Of a stretch of DNA of 64,000 bases, positions 1 to 12,166 are shown piece by piece. The notes beneath the pieces are model-generated. The model did no database searches, had not been told where the DNA came from, and worked only from the letters and a program-made list of their open reading frames with translations. The number at the start of each line of letters is the position of its first letter. Position 1 is the first letter of the stretch. The stretch covers positions 5,768,501-5,832,500 of the forward strand of contig NC_088309.1 in assembly GCF_910592395.1 (NCBI RefSeq), given 5' to 3'. Made by a program: the position numbers and the translations under genes. The stretch is from Lineus longissimus (lineage: Eukaryota > Nemertea > Pilidiophora > Heteronemertea > Lineidae).

Positions 1-3000
1 CACATTATCGAATCTATAGCTAACTGATCTGTCACAAGACAGGAATTTACAAATGATCGCCCAAATTAAGCTTGAAAATTACGGTGTATTTAAGTCGTGA
101 CTACGACTGTACACGACCAGGCGCACGAACGCCATTAGAGGAAACATTTTTTGCTAACTTCTCAAACGATCCGCGTTTTTATACAAGATGCATTAAGACC
201 AACCTCCTCCCTTTGAGGCACCACTTTTGTGTCTTTTTATCATGGTCCTCTACTAATAAACACTTCCAAGCAATATCCATCGCAATGGCATAAGAACCCC
301 TTCTCTAACCATAGTTCACCCCGCGGGGATGCGTTTTATCTTCGAGAAATGCGAAAACTGCGGTGAGTAACCTTTTGTAATATACTAATGATTTTGATCA
401 GAATGTTAAATTCCCACAAGAATCGACCACATGGAAATTTCATTTTCAATTAGAGAGACATAAATTTAACAACAAAGTGGCTTTTATTACGGCACCGTCA
501 CGATTTTAAGGAATTTAGGCGACTTTAGGGATACGCGCAAAGTCGGGTTAGGGTCAGTGTTAGGTTAGCTACATGTAGGGTCAGGGTTTAACGTGTCGTA
601 ACAATAGCCAGCTATTTGTATGTAAATACATAAGAGACTGTCGTTTAAATGTCGCAGTCGAAATACAAGGTGCCGTTAAAAAACCACACATGCCAATTCA
701 ATGAGGCCGGGATCATTTTGACTAATAGACAAAATTTAAGTTGGCAGAGTTACAGCGAATCGAAAAGAAATTGCTCCCGTGTGACGTATTGGTGTAGATT
801 TACGTATGCGCGCCTCACAAACTCCATTACATTATACGGATTCGATATGCGTATACTAATTTCAGCAAATGCGTATGCATAGCATTGTGTATAACTGCAT
901 TTTGATTTTCCTGCACCGCAAGTTATTACGAACGGCTTACCTCTTTAATATTGACGATCCCCCGGCGACATACCTTATGTTCCTTCTAAGATAAATGAGT
1001 CTACGGACGAAGCCCGACACATTTTAAGAATACCTCCAATGAATGTAGCTCTCAATGTGTTAATCGTGTGTCGCATATCAAAGACGGTTAATTGATTGCA
1101 AGAAGAGAGAAACCATCCATCACAATCCCTGACATATATGATGGTTTCATTACGGGAGAGTGGATGTAATCAGACGCATCACAATCCTGGGTGTGGTCGG
1201 ATAAAGTATGCTTTCATCGATATCAATGGTGTAGACCTGTAGCCTTGTGATATGAGATGACAACTTCGAGAATATCTGCTTTGCAGTTTCGTGTACGTGA
1301 CTGATGTGAGCAGGCAAGATATTGATGATCATCCTCCTGTAGGCCGATTCTGACTACCAGGTCAAAGGATTTTATACCAATGGATGAGGCGGTCAGCTAG
1401 GCCATGTGTCTGCGCTGTCCCAGTACTCCACCATCTTAGTACCTCAACCGAACGAACCAAGCTACTTTAACTATACATGTTGTTTGAAATGTATTTGGTA
1501 AAATGTCAAAGGTTGTGCGGTTTACAGACAGAAAACCGCACAGCAAGCATGGTCTTGGAACAAACTCTTCACCTCCTCGTCTCTCCTGACATTTTTCATG
1601 TAAACTCGAGAAACTGTTGCACTTTCCGACCAGTGCCATATTTGGGGTTGTGGAAAGCAATTGCAGGGTTTAGTACTTTTCTGGAGGGCATTAGTTTGTG
1701 GTCCGATGTACCTGAAATCAAGCACGTGCAGGGTTAAGTGTCTTTCATCTGAAGGGCATTGATGCACAAGGGTGTGGTTCTCACGTTAATCAATCCCAGG
1801 ATCGAACTACACTGACAGCCGCGTGCCATGACTCTCTCAAGCATTCCGAATCAAGAACAGCAAACTTTTACACAAAGCCTACGTTTTGTATTATGATATA
1901 TATTCATGCTCTTGTTACTTTTGCCTATTGTTCTGCGACAACTGTATCTACATCGTGACGTGGTGTGTGAGCTACTATTGTAGACAAATAAGATGTCTTT
2001 TTCCAAATATGGAGAAGACCGAGTTCCTTTATATCTGTCACAGCGTGCAGGCTACATCGTTTGTTATTGATGACATTAATTAATGATCATAAGATTTATC
2101 GAATATGAAGTACATTAATATCCATCACCGGTATGATGATTCATGAAGTAACTGAAATCTCTTTCGGATACATTGGCGTCGTGGGTGTCTAAGGGTACGG
2201 GATCTGTCTATGAAACATAACATAACATATGAATCGCTAGTTGCATGCAAGAGTGTATTAAACGACCGAAAACAGGATGTGACATTTACTCACAATGAAA
2301 ACCAACCCAGCAACCCAAACTTCGTTTGGCCGGATGTATTTCATATCGGTATGAACTCGGCAATACCACACGGAGAAAGGCATACATGAACGCTCCACTT
2401 CGCACACTAATTCTGTCAACCTTTGAATTTTATTCATATCAGATCCATAAATAACCTGCAATTGGTTAAAGCCATTTTACGACAGGATTCGGGTATCGTG
2501 TTGGCTGAAACCAGTAATTCATTGCCTATTTTTTTCCGTCTCAAGTTGTCGGCATAGAAATGACGTGAGTTTTCCGCCTCATCCCCAACACCCAAGCTTA
2601 AGGAATCACTTTCGTTCATGCATCAATCGAATCTCCCACGAACAAGGCGAGGCAATACCAGAAGAGGCATAGATGAACGCTCTTATTCACCTAGTTCAGT
2701 CTACCAACCTTTGTACATGTGTTTTGATCCATTTGATAATCTGCAATATGTTATACATCACTGCAGCCTATCAAGAAAGACATTAATATTTTCACAGCAA
2801 TTGCAAAAAAAGATAGGGGCATTTGCAGAAATTGTCTTTTGGCAATAAACATGATGAGAAAACATGTTCTGGATTCTTATGAAAACTCACCTATAGTCCA
2901 AAAATGATTTTTGAACTTTAAGAAGAGCATAACATTCCAGATTCCAGGATTCGTATGAATTGACTTTCTGCTTACGGTTTGAACGTATGGCTGCATTCGT

Positions 3001-5890
3001 CGCAAGGCGCTACATGTACCAGTATGCCCCCGTTTTTTTCCTGAGCCGGACAATTTTAAGGTCAACGTATCATATATACTTGCAAAATAACCGGTGACAA
3101 TGTAATCGTTTGTTGTCTCGGGCTAAAACAAAGCTTAGTCACAAAATATCGTTATCGTCCACCAGTCTCCTGTTGTTAGTTTAATTGGAAACACCTCTAG
3201 GAAAGCAGGGTTTAGAAAATATGGAAAATAAAAAAAGCATCGGTATAAGCGCTCGGAGGCAAGCTGTACGTTGATCAGCAATGCGATACAGAACGGAAGG
3301 AATATTCTTTCTCCTACAATACGCTGCATGCTACCATCCCCAGCTCCGTTACGATTATTTATAGCAGTACATTTCCCACACAAAAACATTACAGCTATGT
3401 TGGTTAGACACAAAAACATTACTGCTATGTTAGTTAGACTTTTTCTTGATGATAATGCTTCATCAATCTAAATCCGAAGTGTGCAGCGAGCCTGGGGAAT
3501 ATTTCGTGCTACATAGAATAGTTCTTTGATGTTGTCTCTGGCTGCTAAGCTGACCGTACATGTATTTATGCATATATCTTTTTTGAGCGAAATGTACAAT
3601 CGCATGCTGCTTTAATGGCGGACTAGCGATTCGGACAGTGTCATCAAGTCACTGTCCACTATGGTTAGCGCGACACTAGCAGACGACAATATGCTCAAGC
3701 TATTAGATATTTTGGAGGACACGATAGTGAGAGTCTGGTGAAGCGTAGTATTTCTGTTTTTAATTTGGTTTGCAGAACGTTGACTTGGCTGTGGGTATAT
3801 ACTAGGGGAAAAGACAACACATCCAAAGATAAAGCCTTGTGGCTTATTTTGACACGCCGGGGCTGCGAACCATCCGTCTGATTGAGTCATCAACACACGG
3901 AGTCTGAAGTGTCGTCAAAGGCAACGTCGGCGATTCCTCCTGAGTTATCAGGAGCGACAGTGCAGCGCGTCTTAAGGTGCCGATGCGCGCAGACTGCAAT
4001 CAGAATCTTCACAGGATGCAGACTAATCAGGCAAGAACGAACGACTTTGGCTCAAGAGGATGTTGATCAAAGAAAAAGCTGCAGTCAAGAATTATAGAAG
4101 GAAGAATCGTAGTTTACATACAGTTTGCCGGAAAGATACACTCCTCTACAGAGTACAATGTATAATATTTTCAGTCCGCTAAACTTCTCATTCGTAAATC
4201 GGGTGGGCCAAAAGGCTCGACAGGCCCACGTTGAGCTCAGAGATGACCTGAGATGTTTACAAGAACAAATCCAAATTCTACTCGCATCTAAGTTAGTAAG
4301 AATAACATGCCAGACATAACTGTATTTTTGGTTCTGGTAGCTTTTTGGTGAGCGAAATTTCCAATAGCAAATGGCTCATATCCGTCAAAAAATGGCTAAA
4401 CTCTCACATGCAGTTTGGAGATTCAAGATGTTAGCCAATGTAAGAGTTACTCCTCATAGCTCTCAAACGGACCTTCCATGCAGTAGAGTGTTTCGATTGA
4501 CCGTAGAGGAACAATTTCCCACTCCCTACCGCTCAAGATCAGTCGGCAGCACTGGTGATAGTATTTTAAGAAGGAATTCGTGACAGCCATTATCCTTTCC
4601 TGCATGATTGATGCTGCAGCTATCTCGGGGGAAAAGTCTTTGATTGATCGATTAGATGACCCAACGACATCGTCGTTTACATGCGTCAATCTTGTTTACT
4701 TGTAAGGCATGGTTGTGTAATTATATTTAGCTCGTTTTTGTCTTGTAAGCTTATTTCGAAGCCACTTTCAAGGGTCTTTGAGGGATATTTTCCGCCTGAA
4801 GATTGATCTGAAGCGTCAATCATGCATCAACTGAAGTGATTGATGCCATAGTTTCAATATAAAAAATGGCTGATGCGCTGCATGAACACAAGTCATTGAT
4901 ATTTATGACGTCGATGCTTGCGGCCAGCTACAGAATATTGAAGAAAACAAATGGAAAATAGATCAGCAATATATCGTTATAGGTATCTACCAACAGTACA
5001 TCCTGGATGGGATTCCAAAGGCACACACTCGAGGGGATATTGAACCCGTCTTAGTATCAGATGTTGCTATCACCAGCTGAAATCTTTTACACCGAGCTGT
5101 CACAATAAGGATACACGAAATGTTATCTACAGACGCCGTGTTAACCTTCGATGTCAAGTCAGATAAGAACATTTGATTGACGCTATTTACTATTGATTCA
5201 ATTGGGGGTCGGATATATCATTCTGTCATTGGACGCTGCCAATGTCATGAATGTGTCTAAATCGTGACGCTGATTGGTCAGTCACTTTCCAATTACATCA
5301 GCGTGATGTGACAGGTTTCTCGATGTTGGTAATCCTCACATGAGCTTCCTATCTGCCACAGTCTGGTTCAGAGCAGCCTCCCAAGTCTCAACGACTGATT
5401 TCCCGGTTCAGGGCAGAGACATGTATTCAGGCCATCACAGAAATATGCTTTTTGATATTATATGTGGTTTCACTGGTCAGTTTAGAACGTGTATTTTATA
5501 TGGCCATATCTCAATGCGCGAATGACGATTTGACGGATATGTTGTTCAGAAGTATTTTTTTCTCAGGCAATTGGTATTGAAATGTTGTAAAATCTTATTC
5601 TAATATTGGTTAAGGGTTCTTCTTAACACATGTAAATTTGGTGAGGATAGATTGGCCCTAGGGGTACCTTTTTTAGCCCAAATCTATGTGCAGCAATGTA
5701 CACGTTATGTACACAGATCTGGCCTTCACATTACATGTCCTTTTTGTTTTTTATTCTGAAAACTTTTGCAGGGGTTTATTAATGCCACGACTGATAACCC
5801 CCCCCCCCCCCCCAAAAGAAAAACATGCATAAGCATGGTCTTGACCAGTAATGATGACAACAAATTGGCTGCCTTATACAGACTCTTGCC
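1..5890. other. Stretch without a supportable gene
   Basis: Open frames here are short, mostly under 100 codons, and none has a recognisable family motif or a convincing pair of splice sites joining it to another frame. The sequence is AT-rich with a C homopolymer near 5798-5815. A 30-bp direct duplication lies at about 3378-3437 and is listed separately. A run of TTAGG-like words occurs near 545-595 but is not a telomeric array. Non-coding or UTR exons cannot be excluded by eye. Confidence 0.6.
3378..3437. repeat. 30-bp tandem duplication
   Basis: Two adjacent copies of a 30-bp unit (core acaaaaacattac, then gctatgtt, then gttag) differ at two positions. Both differences are single-base changes, so the duplication looks recent or conserved. 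It lies in a stretch with no supported gene. Confidence 0.75.
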
Positions 5891-5899
5891 CGTTCTCCG

Positions 5900-6345
5900 C
5901 ACCGCAAAATCCTCATCTTCATCATCATCATGTCCCTCAGCCGTGCGGCCATTGGGGCGACCCGGCACTGATGCGGTACCACACGGTCCTCGGCGAGGAG
6001 GATCAAGTCACCGCTTCTCTTCAAGTCCAGTCATTCACGTGGTCCATCCAAACTCTCTTTGGTCGGCCGCATCGACGGCTATACGCTCTACCGTGCTCTG
6101 CAAGATGGTACATGCTAGCGTTCCCTTGGCTCTCATGACATGGCCATAGCATATCAGCTTTTTTCTTCTTTGCAATGGTTAGGAGGCTGTACTGGATGAC
6201 CAGCTCATTTACTCGAATGTTGGTGGTGCGGGATGTGTAGCGGATGTTGAGTAGTCTCCTGTGGAAGTTTATCTAAAAGTGCGTTCTCGACCTCGGTGTT
6301 TAGTCCAGGATTCTGCCGCATACAAAAACACTGAGATCACAAAAG
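5900..6345 (-). pseudogene. Decayed non-LTR retrotransposon reverse transcriptase tail
   Basis: On the minus strand, separate frames read LYAAESWT near 6300-6325, CYGHVMRAKGTLACTILQS near 6090-6160, and GRPKRVWMDHVNDWT near 6030-6075, broken by frameshifts and stops. A Leu-Tyr-x-x-Glu-x-Trp-Thr block, then a Gly-His-x-x-Arg block, then a Gly-Arg-Pro-x-x-x-Trp block is the usual order at the C-terminal end of the reverse transcriptase ORF of endonuclease-type non-LTR elements. I infer a dead fragment truncated at its 5' end. No endonuclease or catalytic YxDD region is visible nearby. The clade is not assigned. Confidence 0.7.
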
Positions 6346-8805
6346 ATCTCAGACGGTGGAGTTTTGAGATCATTGAAACGAATAGGGTGACGTGAGCATT
6401 AGATTTTGAATCTTTGAAATCTGAATTCGGATACTGGCCGAAACAATCCGGGGAGATACGCTCATCGCATAGGTCGCTGGATTACCAACAAGGTGACAAG
6501 ACAACCCGTGGTCAAGTCACCGAGGGCTTGCTGTTGACAGCCACCAAAAAGCTTTGATTAGACTCCGGCTACAATCCGTATACGTTATCTTAAACATGGT
6601 CTCCATATGAAAGAGACGAGGCCTTCCACCGCGTCCGGAGTGTTTGAGAGTTTGATAGCTTCAGACACTTTCCCGTACGACTTGGATGGTCGACAACAGT
6701 ATTGGCGCAACAGATGGTCGGCTGATGTCGTGTTTGTACTCTGTTGGTCTAACATTTGATCAGCTGCGCAATGGCCTTCAAATCGGTAGATACGCAAAAC
6801 AGAGATGAGCTATTGAATTACGTTTGACATACCTTATTGTCAAATATCATGCATGACAGTGTAATTGTGTATTTTTAGGCTACCATAATCGTATTGACAA
6901 TCTGTCCCTTGGGAAGATTTCGAGTTGAGGTATAATGTCGAGGTCAACTGGAATTGAGGCTATACATGTACCATATGCGATGATGATGGCCGTCAGATAG
7001 AAATTTTAACTCAATCCTTGCGTCATCACTATCGGCATCCACAAGTGAGTGACTTAGCGATCTCAAAACATTTTTTTTTTGGGGGGGGGGTCAAGATGTT
7101 GTAACTCTAACGCTGACTCAATGCAAACAGCAACCTGGCCACCTCTTGTCCCCGTATCCACAGAAAGGGCACAGCCACCGCAATCCATTCTTTGTGAAGT
7201 CGAATGGAAAGTCTCATGCAATGATAGACCATTTGATGGTCGGGCGCCCGCAGCAGTCATTACAGCCTCGGCTCCGTGTTCAGCAGATGACAGTGATTTC
7301 ATGCCTCGTGCAGTTATATCATCATTACATCCTCGGCTCCAGAGATAATCAGATCATGCGTACATGTACTGCCAGTCATGTCATGCTGCATAGTTGCATT
7401 TGCCGCATTTACCACCGCCGGCTACAGAGCGGTGGTGTACCATGATCAGATCCAGTCATTTAATGCACCATTTAATACATGTTTGCATTACATTTACTAT
7501 TTATCATTCAACTGGCAAATTACCCACACATTCACAATTTTTCATTTTGTATTCAACATGAAATGAAAATATTTAAAAACGACATCCGCCCTATCCAAGA
7601 TTTTAAGCCTAACGGATTATCCATAAAAAGTAACTCCATCCTTATTTGTGTTGGCTGGTATTTCAAAAGCTCATAAAAACTATTTTTAAGAATCTACTGG
7701 CTCTCTTAGCTCTCAGCGAAATACTTTAAGTTGCCACCGTTTCCAATTCTCGTGGCGCCAAATCCCTAACAACTGATGAGGACTGAGTACTAGAATTCCC
7801 TAAGTAATTTCCAATAGATGAAAATATTGGAGAATTTGCTATCCAAAGCTGGAGACAAATGCACTTTCCTTCCCTCTCGGCCTTGATTTACGATAATTCT
7901 GATCAAATGTCTACTATCTTACCACAAAACTAGAGTAAGTCCAGTCCCTTGGGTCATAGAGCTCGCTAAAGGGACGTTGAAACGTCGGGGTATTGAGTGT
8001 CAAGACGATTTCTTCCAATAACCATTATTTATCGACAATAGTTTTATGGCTTCTGCTACAAGATGAATCGATATAACACCTCCGGCATTTCAGTCACCAT
8101 CAGTATGCGTTCACATCAAGTTCTTAGGGGAGCATTCGAAGGAGAATATGTGTATTCCAAACCATTTCAACAAATTGGTGCAGTCGAAGAGCACGGTTTT
8201 TCATTCCAAAACAATTACAACTGATATGGGTGCACTCGATTTAAAACATTTATAAGAAATATTGGTGTACTTGAAAAGAACGGTTCGTCTCCTTTCATCT
8301 AAGTAAACGCATTCAAATTCCAAAGGCCTGTGGTCAGCCTGCCCGCAGGGTTTTATAGGGTTTTATAACCGTTTCACACGGGCTGTTAATACTGTCAATC
8401 AAACCCAAATGCTACACTAAAAGTGACAAAGATGTTTAAGAGTATGATTGACTAGTCCTGATCCTGTGATAGACAAAGGCATAAACTGGTATGAAGTACA
8501 GACTCTAACAGCCATGAAGGAACTATTGGAAAACGGCTCAGTTCCATCTAACTATATTCTTGTAAGGTGTTCATGGTGAGTGCTAAAAATGGTATCTAGT
8601 CATGTCTGAGAGATAACGAGTGCAGCTGAAGGATTAGACCGTTGCACGTCTCGGTACGCTGTTTATCTCTCTTGTAGGCATGGTCGAGGGAGGGGCATAG
8701 TCGGTCTACTGCGCGGTACATTTTGTATGCTACGGACCTGAGTCGGTGTCAGGGTTATCACACGAGGTATAAAAGTACTCGTATAGGCCACGAACTGAAT
8801 GACAT
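6346..8805. other. Stretch without a supportable gene
   Basis: No coding exon was recognised. A T run followed by a G run lies near 7070-7090. Near 7974-7990 a short palindromic word (gacgtt-ga-aacgtc) occurs. A TATA-like gtataaaag lies near 8766, just before the minisatellite. None of these can be tied to a gene. Confidence 0.55.
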
Positions 8806-8807
8806 AA

Positions 8808-9650
8808 TTGAAACAGCGTGAAGAGGCCACTTGTTGAATGGCTTACAAACAATTGAAACAGCGTGATGAAGAGGGCCACTTGTTGAATGGCTTACATGTA
8901 CAAACAATTGAAACAGCGTGATGAAGAGGGCCACTTGTTGAATGGCTTACATGTACAAACAATTGAAACAGCGTAAAGAGGGCCACTTGTTGAATGGTTT
9001 ACATGTGCAAACAATTGAAACAGCGTGAAGAGGGCCACTTGTTGAATGGTTTACATGTGCAAACAATTGAAACAGCGTGAAGAGGGCCACTTGTTGAATG
9101 GTTTACATGTGCAAACAATTGAAACAGCGTGAAGAGGGCCACTTGTTGAATGGCTTACATGTACAAACAATTGAAACAGCGTGAAGAGGACCACTTGTTG
9201 AATGGTTTACATGTGCAAACAATTGAAACAGCGTGAAGAGGGCCACTTGTTGAATGGCTTACATGTACAAACAATTGAAACAGCGTGAAGAGGGCCACTT
9301 GTTGAATGGCTTACATGTACAAACAATTGAAACAGCGTGAAGAGGGCCACTTGTTGAATGGTTTACATGTGCAAACAATTGAAACAGCGTGAGGAGGGCC
9401 ACTTGTTGAATGGTTTACATGTGCAAACAATTGAAACAGCGTGAAGAGGGTTACTTGTTGAATGGCTTACATGTACAAACAATTGAAACAGCGTGATGAA
9501 GAGGGCCACTTGTTGAATGGCTTACATGTACAAACAATTGAAACAGCGTCAGTGAAGAGGGCCACTTGTTGAATGGCTTACTTGTACAAACAATTGAAAC
9601 AGCGTGAAGAGGGCCACTTGTTGAATGGTCACTTGTTGAATACTTCTTGA
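8808..9650. repeat. 52-bp minisatellite, about 16 copies
   Basis: About 16 head-to-tail copies of a 52-bp unit containing gaaacagcgtgaagagggcc, then acttgttgaatgg, then ttacatgt and caaacaatt. Copies fall into two types: one has ggCttacatgtAc and the other ggTttacatgtGc, with the two positions almost always changing together. Several copies carry a small insertion (gtgatgaag or gtcagtgaag instead of gtgaag). The first copy lacks the catgtac part, and the last decays into ttgaatgacattcttgaa. The minus strand has an open frame through several copies, but it is periodic and lacks protein-like features, so I do not call it coding. Confidence 0.95.
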
Positions 9651-12166
9651 ATGACATTCTTGAGTAGCCTTTAATTTACAATCATGGACAGGGCAATTGA
9701 CGGGAACGAGGGAAATAAACTAGCTGGCCGTGGCTGGATTTATATGTGTGAGTTCCCTGCTGTCTTCAGCATCTTTCAATAAGCAGTTTGTCACAGCCAA
9801 TGTCTCTGACAACGCGTAGAGCAATGTATCCCTGTAAACGTACAACACTATACCTGAACATCTATAACAAGCTATGCTAAGATTATAAGACCCTACCTCC
9901 GATTAGCCAATATCTTGATGCTGCGTGCCTCCGAGAACGAGCCTAATCCAAGCCACTCAGCATTGATTACGGGTGACAAAACCCATTTGTACCAATTCAA
10001 AGAAAATTACAGGTATTCCAAAAGGTTGCATTCAGAATCCGTTTAGAAAATCACAGTATCCGACCGTTTTCTTAACGAGATAGACGTTGTTGTGTGTCAC
10101 CCAACAGGTCACGCTGAGAAGTCGGTCATATTCCGTGTACGAAAGCATGGTACTCCTGGTGGTGCGACGGAGAGACTCGTAATTAATGCCAAGACCGAAC
10201 AGACATCAGATCGAGGTCAGATTATGCCACTTCGAGTTTCCATGGCAACGACAACAAAAGTCTGCTTCATGTCAAATCAATCGGGTATGTTTTCCGTCAG
10301 ACTGTATCGCCATTCCCATGAACTGATTTAAGCCCTGATTTTATCACGACCGAATGGACCCAGAGAAATTTGTAGCTGACAGAATTAAAGATTTCGATCG
10401 ATAATTCGATATCGGCATCAATCAGTTCATCCGTAATACTGCATAGCACAAGATAACATGTAAAATAGGCATCGATCCGATTTGCTATTTGTTGATAATC
10501 AGAATTGATGGATCGAGGTATTTTCATTTGGAAGAGCTCCAACACATCTCCAGCGTCCATCTTTGCTATAAAAGGAATTGAATTTTTATTCCTTCAAAGG
10601 TGAATTCACCTGATGGTCGTTTTATGTTGAAATGAAAACCATTTAGTTTGTCATGATCTCGGTATGAGAGTGAAGTAGATCACGTTTGGCTTGAGTTCGG
10701 CATCCCGGGATGATGATGACGTCCTGAGGTAATCGTTCAGATGATATTATCATGCCCAAATTAAATTCAAATTGATCAAAATTAACGGTAGGCCTACTCA
10801 AAAAGTGTTCCGGTCAATGAGAAAGTATATTTTATAAATGTATGGACCATAATTGGTTTACACCATTCCTGTTGCATGGTCAACTATTTTTTAATAACAT
10901 TTATCACAAATGCAATAGCAAAATAGAGAAAATATGTGAGCCATTCTCCAAGTAAAATTATTTACGCATGACTCAGTAAAATCTTAGCGCTCAAACATAT
11001 TATTGATGACGTCACGTCAGTGGCAGCCAATCATGTATCTGATCACATCACCAGCCAAATCTGCTATGAAACAACATGTGGACAGCCAGTCATTGCCGCA
11101 TTAATTGTTCACGTTCAATCGATGTTGGAGAGACGGACGCCAGCCTGTGCTCAACTACATTATAAGCGTTAGCGTTAGGACTAACAGAAAGTTACTGCTT
11201 ACGCCGATGAGCAACCAAGCCGCGCTAAAGAGACGCTCCAGAGAAATGTGACTTTGGAAGAGTTAGTACGAACTGATTTTTCCCATTCTATGGGTTATTC
11301 ATAGATATAAGTTGTTACTACATTAGTACAGAACAAAAAGATTATTGGACGGTGCAGAGCATAGTAATAATGCGCGCATTTTGCGTGAAACCGGCGCTCC
11401 TTTTATACATCCATGATAATTTTTTATATATTTTCTTAGAATCATATTACGCTAATTATAAGTCCAGCTGGTTTCAGTCACTCAATTACCTTCTCATCAT
11501 TACTCTAGCGATTGGCATGTATATTTTCATGATTCAAGTTCTACACCTATAGCGTTGCCAGTGACTGCGTATCCATAGGTGACGAATTCATCATCTGAAT
11601 ATGCACGAGGTTTGAGAGAACCAGTGATCACGACCTCCTCTCCCCTGTTGACACCACATGGCTGTGCCTCTTCTCTCGATGCATTGTTCCTTTGTTTTAC
11701 CAGGACCTTCTCCAAAGCCCTATAGCTTTTTAGGCCTTTACTGTATTGACGGTATAATCACAATAGATTACCCAGAACGTCACATGCCTCTATGTAGTAG
11801 ATCCGGGCCTACCTCGCCGCTTACATTGTGACGTATATAGGCCTATGAATACATTCTTTTTATAGTGTGCTAGAATACACTTTTAAACTGGTGCCATTAT
11901 ATATCTCTGCGCACATGGCATTGATAGCTAGCTGGTGCTTCCTAAAAAGTAATATGTCGATAATAGATCAATGCCTACATATGTAGTGCACAACGAAACA
12001 ATGAGTGCGGCCCAGAAAGAGGCCTTCATGTATTTATTTGAAAGACTGTGATGTAGTTCATGGTACCATCATTAGCTAATGCGAGATTATCTTGGAGGTC
12101 TCAGGGTGTCCTCGCCAATGTCGTGATAATCTCCGGCCTTATTTCCGGTTGCTGTCACCCGACAAG
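9651..12166. other. Upstream region of the ankyrin gene, no coding exon seen
   Basis: No recognisable coding exon was found between the minisatellite and the first ATG of the ankyrin/SOCS gene. The part close to 12167 must hold that gene's promoter and 5' UTR, but no TATA box or initiator stood out. Further untranslated first exons could lie here. Confidence 0.5.

Noticed and set aside
540-600. Interstitial telomere repeat
   Set aside because: A few ttaggg and ttaggt words occur, but they are not in tandem register.
5766-6149. 127-codon plus-strand frame
   Set aside because: It runs through a C homopolymer and then antisense to the decayed reverse transcriptase, so it is not a gene.
7765-7990. 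Possible hammerhead ribozyme (ctgatgag near 7773 and gaaacgtc near 7979)
   Set aside because: The two core pieces are about 200 nt apart and the intervening sequence does not form stem II in the needed place, so this is probably chance.
9451-9657. Minus-strand open frame across the minisatellite
   Set aside because: It is an open frame only because 52-bp units keep shifting frame without stops; the peptide is periodic and there are no splice or start signals.
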